This document shows positions 27,231 to 34,828 of a stretch of 64,000 nucleotides of DNA, in pieces. This DNA comes from Mycobacterium szulgai (lineage in GTDB: Bacteria; Actinomycetota; Actinomycetes; Mycobacteriales; Mycobacteriaceae), in contig NZ_LQPW01000019.1 of assembly GCF_002116635.1 (NCBI RefSeq), positions 1 through 64,000 of the forward strand. Direction: 5' to 3'. The position numbers and the translations under genes are program-made. The notes below the pieces were generated by a model. The model made no database searches. It saw nothing but the letters and a program-made list of their open reading frames with translations, and was not told the DNA's origin. Position 1 is the stretch's first letter. Every line of letters begins with the position of its first letter.

Positions 27231-27815
27231 CTCCGGGCTGAATCGGATGGTCCGCAGTGGGCAATCAGGGGACAAGTCGTCGAACTCTTCCGCTGAAACA
27301 TCGGCGGCCGCGCGGCCAGCGCTGCGAGGTGTTGAATTCGTGGTGTTCTCGCAGCGCGTCCGACGCGATTGCCGCGCACTAGCGCGCGTCATTTTTACGG
27401 CCGCCAAGGCATGCCACGAACCGATGGACGCGGGACATCTTGTCACCCTGGTACGCGCTGGCAAACGCCAGGCGCCTGGTCGAGGTCGCGTAGCGACTCC
27501 CCGCAATGTTCTGCGCATCCCGACATCTGACATGCCTCGTCGGCAAGGGGGTCGCACCGCAAAGCGGTGCGTTTTGTGCGCAGCTTGTGGTGAAGGAACA
27601 GATAGAGGAGATTGTCGGTGCCAGAAATATCAGCGACTACGGGGTCTACCAAGTAGCGCACGGAGCATGTGTTCGGCGGCGTGTCGCAGTAACTGCTGCT
27701 TTCTCTCTTCTGCGCTCTGTACGCGACGCGGTCGTGGCGCCACGCTTTTTGTGCATGGTTTGACTGTCGAGCAAAGTCCTGACGCCCTCGACAGCGCCTT
27801 AGTAGGATTCGCATA
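27231..27815. other. IS-flanking non-coding region
   Basis: No convincing gene. It holds the strong hairpin at 27553-27575 and, just before the next gene, TAGGAT at 27803-27808, a possible -10 whose start point would fall on the GTG at 27816. Confidence 0.4.
27553..27575 (+). terminator. Strong hairpin followed by a T run
   Basis: Perfect 8-base arms CGCACCGC and GCGGTGCG with an AAA loop, then TTTT. It looks like a rho-independent terminator on the plus strand, but no intact gene ends there. It may be left over from a gene lost with the truncated IS. Confidence 0.65.
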
Positions 27816-29081
27816 GTGGGGAGACGCCGAGGATTCTTTGCGGAGTTGCAATACCAAGCGCGGCTGGCTGAGCAACGTCAGCGTCGAGAACACGCAGCGG
27901 CAGTGCAGGCGCACAACAGGGCTGTGAGAGAGCAAGAACGCGCCTGGCGCGACTACATTCGTGTGCAGGGCGCAGCGGAACGGGCATCGGCAATGGAGCA
28001 TGCCGCCGCAGTGCGAGCAGCGAAGGAAGCGCACGTAAACGCACAAAAGGCTGCTGCGGAGTCTCGGACTGCCGAGGTCCTTGAGATCTTCAGCCAGATC
28101 GACTCGATTCTGGCCGCCACGCTGGAGGTCGACGACTACGTCGACATTGATTCGCTAAAGCAGCGGGTCCAGCACCCACCTTTCGCTCATGAGGACCTCA
28201 GGGCTGCCCCGCCGCAGCCGCAGCTAGAAGCACCCCCGCCCGAACCCCAGTTTGTCGCGCCACCGTCGCCAACAGGTTTGTCGAAGTTGTTTGGCAAACA
28301 GAAGCATGCTGAGGCGACCGCTCAAGCTCGTGCGGTTTGGGACGCTGCGCACAGGCAGTGGTCCGACTACGTGAATCGAGTACTGCCGGCAAAGAACGCC
28401 CAACTACTGGAGGAACACGCTGCCTCCGAGCATCGGCGCGCTGAGAAGCTAGGTGCTGCCTTGCACGAGTATCGAGAGGCATGTGCTGCTCGTGAGCGTG
28501 CCGTCGCTGAAGCGAACGCCAAAGTTGACGAGTTTCGCGCTTCATTGGCTGCAGGTCACCCGGACGCGGTCGTTCAGTATGTTGGCGTGGTACTTGGGAA
28601 TTCGGTCTACCCCGAGGCATTCGTTGTAGAACACGACTACAGCTTCGACGCGGAGCTCGGGGAACTCACCGTCGCGGTTATCGTTCCCCCGCCGTCGGAG
28701 ATGCCCAGTGTGAAGGCGTATAGGTACATCGCTACTTCAGACGAAATACGGGAAACGCCGTGTACTCAGAAGGAGCGACGAGAGCGTTATAACGGCGCTG
28801 TCGCGGCAGTGGCAGTCCGTACATTTCACGAGGTATTCGAAGGTGACCGTGAAGAACGGATCAAGACCATTTCACTTACCGTGCAGACCGAAGCGGTCAA
28901 TCCGGCAACCGGGCTTGCGCAGACTTTCCCGTTCATCGCGGCCGCGTCAGATCGTGAACAATTTTCCAAGCTGAATTTGGCGAACGTGGATCCGGCAGAG
29001 ACCCTAGTGCACCTGCGGGCGCTGGCATCGAAGAATGCGTTCGGACTGAAGGCGATCAATATGACCCGCGGAGTCCGGTAA
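27816..29081 (+). CDS. Coiled-coil protein paired with a DUF4041/T5orf172 protein
   Basis: A 421-residue protein. Residues 1-95 are a charged helical region rich in Ala, Arg, Gln and Glu. A Pro-rich linker lies near 130-155, a second helical region near 165-240, and a compact C-terminal domain follows (YVGVVLGNSVYPEAFVVEHD through MTRGVR). I recognise no catalytic motif. It starts at GTG and is possibly leaderless. The stop overlaps the next start by 1 base (TAATG), so the two proteins are made together. The context (mobile island, nuclease-like partner) suggests a two-component defence cassette, which is an inference. Confidence 0.75.
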   Translation: MGRRRGFFAELQYQARLAEQRQRREHAAAVQAHNRAVREQERAWRDYIRVQGAAERASAMEHAAAVRAAKEAHVNAQKAAAESRTAEVLEIFSQIDSILAATLEVDDYVDIDSLKQRVQHPPFAHEDLRAAPPQPQLEAPPPEPQFVAPPSPTGLSKLFGKQKHAEATAQARAVWDAAHRQWSDYVNRVLPAKNAQLLEEHAASEHRRAEKLGAALHEYREACAARERAVAEANAKVDEFRASLAAGHPDAVVQYVGVVLGNSVYPEAFVVEHDYSFDAELGELTVAVIVPPPSEMPSVKAYRYIATSDEIRETPCTQKERRERYNGAVAAVAVRTFHEVFEGDREERIKTISLTVQTEAVNPATGLAQTFPFIAAASDREQFSKLNLANVDPAETLVHLRALASKNAFGLKAINMTRGVR

Positions 29082-30244
29082 TGGGTTCTCCAGACCCTTC
29101 CGTAGGCGACTCCGCATTAGCAGAGCTGTTTCGCGAAAATCGTCTACTACAAGAGAAACTCGCTGATTCACTCGCTGAGAAGGAGGCGCTTCGCCACGGA
29201 ATCGAGGTTCTTCATGATGTCGGGATCTACACCTACAGACACCCGCTAGAAAACGCCGTCGACTATCAACATGCACTGGCAGCGATCTCGGCGGAAGTAA
29301 AGTCATTGATCGCTGAAGGACGCGCTATTGAGGTGTCGACCCGGTTCACATTCGACAACTCGTTAGCTAAAGGCCGTAAGATGACAGCAGAGTTGGCGAA
29401 GCTCATGCTAAGGGCGTACAACGCTGAGGCCGAGAACTGCGTGCGATACGTCAAGGCGGGCAACCTCAAGGCGGCGGAAAATCGGCTGACGAGTGCAGCC
29501 ACAGCAATAGCGCGATACGCGTCGATGATGGAGATGCGCATCAATCCTGCCTATCACGAGCTGAGATTACGTGAACTCGCACTTACCTCCGACTACCAGA
29601 TGAAGGTCCAGGAGGAACGAGAAGCAGCCCGGGACGAACGTGCCCGCCTTCGTGAGGAGCAGCAAGCGGAACGCGAACTCCGCGCCGAGCGTGAACGACT
29701 TGAGAAGGAACGGGCGCACTACGCCGCCGCCTTGGCGGCTCTTGTTGACAGTGACCGCGAGGACGAGCGCGAGGTGCTTGCGGCGAAGATAGCGGACATT
29801 GACAAATCGATCGCCAACAACGATTACCGCACAGCGAATATCCGTGCCGGATACGTTTATATCGTCAGCAACATCGGTTCCTTCGGACCTGGCATCATCA
29901 AGATCGGAATGACAAGGCGGCTGGACCCCATGGACCGGGTCCGCGAACTTGGTGACGCATCAGTCCCGTTTGGCTTCGACGTCCATGCACTGTTCTTTTC
30001 CGATGATGCTGTTGGCGTGGAAATCGGTCTCCACCAGCGGTTCGCTCACAGGCGGGTCAACCGCGTCAATCTCCGCCGTGAGTACTTCTACGTCACGCCG
30101 GCCGATGTGAAAGCGGCATTGGCCGAGGTCGGTGGCAACTTACTCGAGTTCGTCGAACGTCCAGAGGCCGAACAATATCGCTCCAGCGAAAAGATCCGAG
30201 CTCGCGAACTCGCAGTGGACGACGAACATCTTGAAAATCGCTGA
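29081..30244 (+). CDS. DUF4041 + T5orf172 (GIY-YIG-like) protein
   Basis: A 387-residue protein. Residues 1-165 contain a DUF4041-like segment (EVLHDVGIYTYRHPLENAVD; NSLAKGRKMTAELAKLMLRA). About 180-240 is a charged coiled coil, and about 255-360 is the T5orf172/Mug113 domain, a GIY-YIG relative: GYVYIVSNIG, IIKIGMTRRLDPMDRVRELG, EIGLHQRFAHRRVN and REYFYV. The Tyr, Arg/Lys and Glu positions of a GIY-YIG active site appear to be present. These proteins recur in phages and mobile islands, and a DNA-cutting role is likely but unproven. It is coupled to the upstream coiled-coil gene. Confidence 0.86.
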   Translation: MGSPDPSVGDSALAELFRENRLLQEKLADSLAEKEALRHGIEVLHDVGIYTYRHPLENAVDYQHALAAISAEVKSLIAEGRAIEVSTRFTFDNSLAKGRKMTAELAKLMLRAYNAEAENCVRYVKAGNLKAAENRLTSAATAIARYASMMEMRINPAYHELRLRELALTSDYQMKVQEEREAARDERARLREEQQAERELRAERERLEKERAHYAAALAALVDSDREDEREVLAAKIADIDKSIANNDYRTANIRAGYVYIVSNIGSFGPGIIKIGMTRRLDPMDRVRELGDASVPFGFDVHALFFSDDAVGVEIGLHQRFAHRRVNRVNLRREYFYVTPADVKAALAEVGGNLLEFVERPEAEQYRSSEKIRARELAVDDEHLENR

Positions 30245-30488
30245 AGCGACCTGCAGAACTGGTACGCCATATGAAATGACTTGGCGCGTTTTCGATTGCA
30301 CCGCTTTAAGGCACCTCGGCCGTCAAATTGGTGTGGGGTGCAGTCCATAATCTGGCATCCCGGCCCCTCAATGGGACAGAGTTTAGGGACAAACTCTGCG
30401 AAACGGCTTTGAATCAGTGAACCGAGATCGCCTAGCCATGACCACGCGAGAGTTTCGGCGTCCAATGCGAAGTTTGGCGAGCGGCGAT
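30245..30488. other. Short non-coding gap with a boundary-like motif
   Basis: No gene is seen. At 30371-30421 it has two copies of a GGGACA motif 12-13 bases apart followed by CTCTGCGAAAC and AATCAGTG. This resembles the sequence beside the att site at 32.06-32.11 kb. Confidence 0.4.
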
Positions 30489-31565
30489 TTAATGAAGCCG
30501 GTCCGTGAAGTACCTGTGAGCGACGATGATGACCGCGAAGCTGATCACCACGAGCCGGGCTAGCGCCCCGGGAACTTGGTTGACCCTGGAAATTGGCGGC
30601 GAAGGAAGAGCTGAGAGCTGTGGCTCCTGATTCATTCCAGGGAGCGCTCGGGCGAGCATCACAAAAGTGATGCCTGGCAAGCCCAGACATGTCACCAAGC
30701 CAGCCACTGCGCCGAACCACCTCATGCTCGTCCCGTTGAAAAAGGAGGGGTAAGTTGTCAGAATCCATGTGAGCGCAACGGCGCAGAAAAGACAGATGAC
30801 GATGCAAAAATACGCCTTATCCAATTTTCTTTGAATCGTGTCGTTAGGATCGTAATCGTCAATTTCCGACCAGACAGAGGCTAATCTGTCTGGTTTAACT
30901 TGGCGTGTTTCTTTTTGAATCTTTCTGCGTGCGCACTGCAGGCTCCACATCACTGCCGCAAAGAACGCGATTGCCAGAATCCAAGCAGAAACATTCAAGC
31001 ATGTGAGCCCAACTCCACCGCCGAAGCCGAAATCGGTTTGGAGAGCGTTGATGAATACCAGCGAAGTGGAGAGCGAAAAGGCCAACGTTCCTGTTGACAC
31101 AAACATGAAGGCCTGGCTGGAGCTCCTGGCCAGCCGGAACCTTTCTGTTGGCTGGCCGTGACCCACGATCATCCATGCAAGGCCAGCTACAAGCAGTTCC
31201 GCGCCAAGAGTCAGTAGCCCGATCGCCGGCAGGAATCCGAGCCATGCTCTTTGGCATATTGGGCGAGCAACCTGGTCGGGCCATCCTAATTCCCCTGACG
31301 GCCTAGTTGCAGCAACTGACCCGAAAAGGTAGGCATCCACCCCCAACACGATGACACCCAACCCAAGCAGGACTACTGCGTGCTTGACTCCAAACCTGAA
31401 ATAGGATTTTTTCGATCGCTTTATCGTTAGAAGCGTGGTCAGAGCCAAAAGTATAAAACCTGCAAGTACGCCGGCGAGCTGTGCATTTGTTACAGATATA
31501 TCTATGACGCTCCATGGGTGGTTCTGTGACAAACAACGCGAATCCAGCGCGCGAACGACGAGCAT
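30489..31565 (-). CDS. Polytopic membrane protein of unknown function
   Basis: A 358-residue protein with about eight hydrophobic segments, for example AQLAGVLAGFILLALTTLLT, AVVLLGLGVIVLGVDAYLFG, FLPAIGLLTLGAELLVAGLA, AFMFVSTGTLAFSLSTSLVF, CIVICLFCAVALTWILTT and ARLVVISFAVIIVAHRYF. A charged cytoplasmic loop of about 45 residues lies between the fifth and sixth. The DNA is AT-richer than the core genome, pointing to transfer. It is transcribed towards the nuclease pair. The start is uncertain; the first dozen codons could be non-coding. No family is recognised. Confidence 0.65.
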   Translation of the reverse strand: MLVVRALDSRCLSQNHPWSVIDISVTNAQLAGVLAGFILLALTTLLTIKRSKKSYFRFGVKHAVVLLGLGVIVLGVDAYLFGSVAATRPSGELGWPDQVARPICQRAWLGFLPAIGLLTLGAELLVAGLAWMIVGHGQPTERFRLARSSSQAFMFVSTGTLAFSLSTSLVFINALQTDFGFGGGVGLTCLNVSAWILAIAFFAAVMWSLQCARRKIQKETRQVKPDRLASVWSEIDDYDPNDTIQRKLDKAYFCIVICLFCAVALTWILTTYPSFFNGTSMRWFGAVAGLVTCLGLPGITFVMLARALPGMNQEPQLSALPSPPISRVNQVPGALARLVVISFAVIIVAHRYFTDRLH

Positions 31566-32190
31566 TAAGGCCTCTCACAACACATGGCACCGACGGTATG
31601 ACATTGAGTTAGCTAATAGTAGCGATGGAATCAGATTGCTGCATAGACGCAGTCAATCTGCCTTGCTGGACGACGATCAGCTGCGTGAATCGGCGCTGCG
31701 ATTGCTTAGGGTCGCATGAAACTTACACAGTAATTCGGGGCGGCGTGGAGACAACTTTGCAGACCACGCGCCGTTGTTGCGGGATTGCCGTCTTATCTGC
31801 CGGAATGCGGATCGTGAAGAGTAAGAGGAGCGGACGTGGTTGGCTTTGCGGGTCTCGATTTTCAGACCACCGGATTCGCCGCCAACCAACACGACTGTGC
31901 GGTCGAAGTGGGAATTGTTCTGCGTTAGTAGGACGTGCGGTGGTGCAAGCTCCGGGGGCGCGTCTCTTCGCGGAACGTGCATACCACTCGAAGTTTCTCG
32001 CGGTCGTGGCACGCTATGCAGGCGAGCTCATGTAGGGACTCTGTTCGACGCGGGACTTGGGAACACGTTTGGGAACAACACCTCTGCGAAACACCCCAAA
32101 TCAGTGCAACCAGGCGCGACCACCCTGACGCTTGACCCCTGCTGACCTGCACAAATGAGACCGGCTCAACACCCGAAAATCCCTGGTCCG
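31566..32190. other. Non-coding right end of the second element
   Basis: About 620 bases in which no reading frame looks convincingly coding. At 32057-32080 it carries TTGGGAACACG and TTTGGGAACAA in tandem, then CTCTGCGAAAC and CAAATCAGTG, about 80 bases before the att core. Confidence 0.45.
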
Positions 32191-32232
32191 TAGCTCATAA
32201 CCCAGAGGTCGCAGGTTCGAATCCTGTCCCCG
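32191..32232 (+). repeat. Attachment site: second copy of the 42-bp tRNA-Met direct repeat
   Basis: Identical to 26211-26252 over all 42 bases. After it the sequence departs from the tRNA (CGGCTGCTAG instead of CGCTACCAG). A strong terminator lies 12 bases downstream, as expected after a tRNA gene, so this probably marks the original chromosomal tRNA end and the right border of the whole island. Confidence 0.85.
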
Positions 32233-32243
32233 GCTGCTAGCGG

Positions 32244-32278
32244 AAATGGTCCTCAGGCGCAAGCCTGGGGGCCATTTT
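32244..32278 (+). terminator. Rho-independent terminator, probably of the ancestral tRNA gene
   Basis: A 15-base stem with two G-U pairs (AAATGGTCCTCAGGC pairing with GCCTGGGGGCCATTT) closed by a GCAA loop and followed by T-rich sequence. Confidence 0.8.
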
Positions 32279-32342
32279 CATGCCCGCGGGCACTCCCGCG
32301 TCGGTGCGGAAGTGTGGTCAATGCCTCTCGCCACGAGCAAGG

Positions 32343-32939
32343 ATGACCAACGTGGGACATATGTGGGGGAGCCAGGGTCCGCCGCCGGAAGCCTACGGCC
32401 GGGTCACCGACGCACAGCGCTACCGAGAACTGCACACAGTCGCACACTCGCTTCTAAACGACCTCCAGCAGCGATTCGATGTCACCCGTGAGTTGAGCAC
32501 CGAGTCGGACCGACACAGCCCTGAACCGGCGCCGGTCGTTCGGTTGGTGCCGGCCGATCCTGCCGCTTCCGCGCTGACGATCGTGTTCGACGCGTTTCCG
32601 GGGGTGCTGGTGCGGATGGGTCACGACGGCGGCACCCATCAGCCGGTATGCGGTTGCGACGCCTGCGACGAGCCAGTCGAGCACTGCGCAGAACAGCTTC
32701 GCGGCTACGTGGAGGTGTGCGTTACCGGCGCTTTCGGTGAGCGACTTGTCCACGACGATACGTGGTGGCACGAACGCTGGTACGAGTTCCCGACGGGGGT
32801 CAGCTGGGACCGCGCACCGCTCGACGTGCCGCAGCGCGATGCGCTACGCGAAGCCTTCGCTGGTGACGAGATGCGTTGGGCGCCATGGCCGCAGCGCCGC
32901 CGACGCCCAGTAGAAAAATCTGTCGGTGCCCGGCCGTAG
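32343..32939 (+). CDS. DUF6226-family protein
   Basis: A 198-residue acidic soluble protein. It has the pattern YRELHTVAHSLLNDLQQRFD, VVRLVPADPAASALTIVFDA, FPGVLVRMG, a cysteine cluster VCGCDACDE and a WWHERWYEFPTG segment, which I associate with the DUF6226 family of actinobacteria. No biochemical role is known. It is the first gene to the right of the att border and ends 10 bases before the KwaA-like gene, so the three genes could be cotranscribed. It starts at ATG; an in-frame start 63 bases upstream overlaps the terminator and is less likely. Confidence 0.7.
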   Translation: MTNVGHMWGSQGPPPEAYGRVTDAQRYRELHTVAHSLLNDLQQRFDVTRELSTESDRHSPEPAPVVRLVPADPAASALTIVFDAFPGVLVRMGHDGGTHQPVCGCDACDEPVEHCAEQLRGYVEVCVTGAFGERLVHDDTWWHERWYEFPTGVSWDRAPLDVPQRDALREAFAGDEMRWAPWPQRRRRPVEKSVGARP

Positions 32940-32949
32940 GGTCGGAGAT

Positions 32950-33474
32950 ATGAAACGGGTCGTCGGCATAGGGTTGCTGGCCTCGGCGTTCGCGCCGTTG
33001 GTCGCATTGCTCGCCGTCCTCAAGCTCACCGATTTCGGCTGGGTCAGTTGGGTGATCCTAGGGGCGTCGGCAGCGGCGGTTCTGCTCCTGGCCGTCGTGC
33101 TGCGCAGTCTGGCGAAGGTTCAATCGCGAGTTGTCGAAACCACGTCCGTTCGGCGTGCCGATGAGCGGGTGCTGGCTTTCACCTCGAGTTATGTCGTACC
33201 GCTCGTTGTTGCGCTGTTCGGCGGGGCCAGGGGGCCCGCCGTCGCCGCCACCTGGGCGCTCGTGGTGCTGCTGGTCGTGATCTACGTTCGTGCCGGTCTC
33301 TACCACTTGAATCCGGCCCTTGCCGTTTTCGGCTTCCGCCTCTATGAGGTGACGGCTACCAACGGCACCGTCACCATGCTGCTGGCCAAGCGCAATCACA
33401 TCCCGCAGCGCGGGCCGCTCGAATGTCGCTACCTTGGCGACGACGTCGCGATCCAACTGAAGGGGCGCACATGA
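32950..33474 (+). CDS. kwaA: KwaA-like membrane protein (Kiwa system)
   Basis: A 174-residue protein with four predicted membrane helices (LLASAFAPLVALLAVLKL; WVILGASAAAVLLLAVVL; SSYVVPLVVALFGG; AATWALVVLLVVIYVRAGL), then the stretch YHLNPALAVFGFRLYEV and a short cytoplasmic tail. This layout matches KwaA, the membrane subunit of the Kiwa anti-phage system, which senses phage at the envelope. The stop codon overlaps the next start by 4 bases (ATGA). The assignment rests on helix number, size, the NP...GF.LY pattern and the partner. It needs a profile search to confirm. Confidence 0.55.
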   Translation: MKRVVGIGLLASAFAPLVALLAVLKLTDFGWVSWVILGASAAAVLLLAVVLRSLAKVQSRVVETTSVRRADERVLAFTSSYVVPLVVALFGGARGPAVAATWALVVLLVVIYVRAGLYHLNPALAVFGFRLYEVTATNGTVTMLLAKRNHIPQRGPLECRYLGDDVAIQLKGRT

Positions 33475-34430
33475 CCGCGGATACAGCCCGGGAGGCGCTC
33501 ACCGAAGCTGTCGGCAAAAGCATTGCCGCCCTTGCGAATTTCGTGATTCGCGGCGAGGCGCTGGCCGGCGCACAGGTGTCGAGGTTCGACGTAGTCAGTG
33601 ACATGGCTGCCGACGTGATCAAAGACGTCGTGGGAGCCGCGACAGGTCTGTCGCAGAAGCAATTCCTTGACTACGACCCGTCCTACCAAACCAGCTCAGC
33701 CCAGGTGCTCGTGGAAAACCTCAGCGAGATCCCCGAGCTCGCCGCCGTCGACGCCGAGATTCGGCGCGGCGACGTTCCCAACGACGCCGGTGGTGGCCAG
33801 GCGGTCGCAATGGCCCACGCGGTCGGCACCGGACCGAGCCAGATCGTCGCCCACCGCTTGAAGGGTCCCGGCATCGCGACCCGCAAGCGCGGAATCACCC
33901 TCATACCTCGCGATGGCATCTATCGGCCGATCGAAGGCGAAGTGCTCTATTACGAACCGCGATTCGACGTATTCACCTGCGCGGGGTTCGCCTACTTCAC
34001 GACAGTGACGCTGATCCAGACCAAACTGCAGGCCGACCAGAAGGCGCGCCGATTGGCCCGCGAAACCCTTGCCACCGTCACCGCGAAGGTCCGCATCGAC
34101 GGGTTCGCCGACTTGGAGAACGCGGTGATGGATGACCCCACTATGCGAGCCAAGATGGCCTACGTCGCGCGACTCGTGCAGTCCGACCGTGAATACGCCA
34201 AGAACCTGACGACCAAGAAGCTGATCAAGTTCGTCGAAGAAAACCCCGACTACAACATTCCGGTAGCCACGGTGGACGGCGCGAAGGTTCTCCGCTTTGA
34301 CCCATCGCCGCAGCACCGCCACCAGATTCCCCGTCTGCTGGCCGACGACTATCTACACAGTTATCTCACTAATCGCAACTATGAGGCGGGGTCAAAGCAG
34401 CGCGTCCAAACGGGAGGTCACGCGTCTTGA
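33471..34430 (+). CDS. kwaB: KwaB-like protein (Kiwa system, DUF4868)
   Basis: A 319-residue soluble protein, close to the roughly 315 residues of E. coli KwaB. The C-terminal half has a pattern I associate with DUF4868: YYEPRFDVFTCAGFAYF, MRAKMAYVARL, LTTKKLIKFVEENPDYNIPV and LADDYLHSYLTNRNYE. In Kiwa, KwaB acts with KwaA and binds DNA to block phage replication and late transcription. Its start overlaps the KwaA-like gene, and its 3' end overlaps the convergent arsC by 13 bases. The alternative is another DUF4868-like family of unknown role. Confidence 0.58.
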   Translation: MTADTAREALTEAVGKSIAALANFVIRGEALAGAQVSRFDVVSDMAADVIKDVVGAATGLSQKQFLDYDPSYQTSSAQVLVENLSEIPELAAVDAEIRRGDVPNDAGGGQAVAMAHAVGTGPSQIVAHRLKGPGIATRKRGITLIPRDGIYRPIEGEVLYYEPRFDVFTCAGFAYFTTVTLIQTKLQADQKARRLARETLATVTAKVRIDGFADLENAVMDDPTMRAKMAYVARLVQSDREYAKNLTTKKLIKFVEENPDYNIPVATVDGAKVLRFDPSPQHRHQIPRLLADDYLHSYLTNRNYEAGSKQRVQTGGHAS

Positions 34431-34828
34431 ACAGGCAGTAGTTCGTCAATCAAGGCACGCACTAGTTCAGCGATGTCGTCACGAATTCGGCGTACGACGT
34501 CAAGCGGTTGGCCGGCGGGGTCGTCAAGTTTCCAGTCGCGATAGGACACCCCGGGATAGAAGGGGCAGGTGTCGCCGCAGCCCATGGTGATCACGACGTC
34601 GCTGGTTGCGACGGCCAGATCGGTGAGGACTTTGGGCGCCGCCGCGGTGATGTCGATGCCCAATTCGGCCATCGCAGCAACGGCCACAGGGTTGATCTGC
34701 TCGGCGGGTTCGGTTCCCGCGGAACGCACTTCGATGCGGTCACCGGCGAAGTGGGTCAGCAGTGCGGCCGCCATTTGGGATCGACCGGCGTTGTGCACGC
34801 ATACGAACAGGACGCTGGGGCCGGTCAT
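34418..34828 (-). CDS. arsC: Arsenate reductase, low-molecular-weight phosphatase type
   Basis: A 136-residue protein with the P-loop CVHNAGRSQMAAA (C-X5-R) at residues 10-22, the GCGDTCPFYPG segment and the DWKLDDPAGQ motif of actinobacterial ArsC. It reduces arsenate to arsenite, probably with mycothiol or thioredoxin as donor. It overlaps acr3 by 4 bases and is the last gene of the arsI-acr3-arsC operon. In M. tuberculosis the corresponding activities are, as I recall, fused in one protein (Rv2643). Here they are separate. Confidence 0.9.
   Translation of the reverse strand: MTGPSVLFVCVHNAGRSQMAAALLTHFAGDRIEVRSAGTEPAEQINPVAVAAMAELGIDITAAAPKVLTDLAVATSDVVITMGCGDTCPFYPGVSYRDWKLDDPAGQPLDVVRRIRDDIAELVRALIDELLPVQDA

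Noticed and set aside
27443..27814. A 123-codon minus-strand gene in the IS flank
   Set aside because: It crosses the strong hairpin at 27553-27575 and shows no recognisable domain. It is possible debris but not supportable as a gene.
31625..32035. A 136-codon plus-strand gene before the second att site
   Set aside because: No motif, no ribosome site, and overlapping frames of similar length on both strands. Composition looks non-coding.
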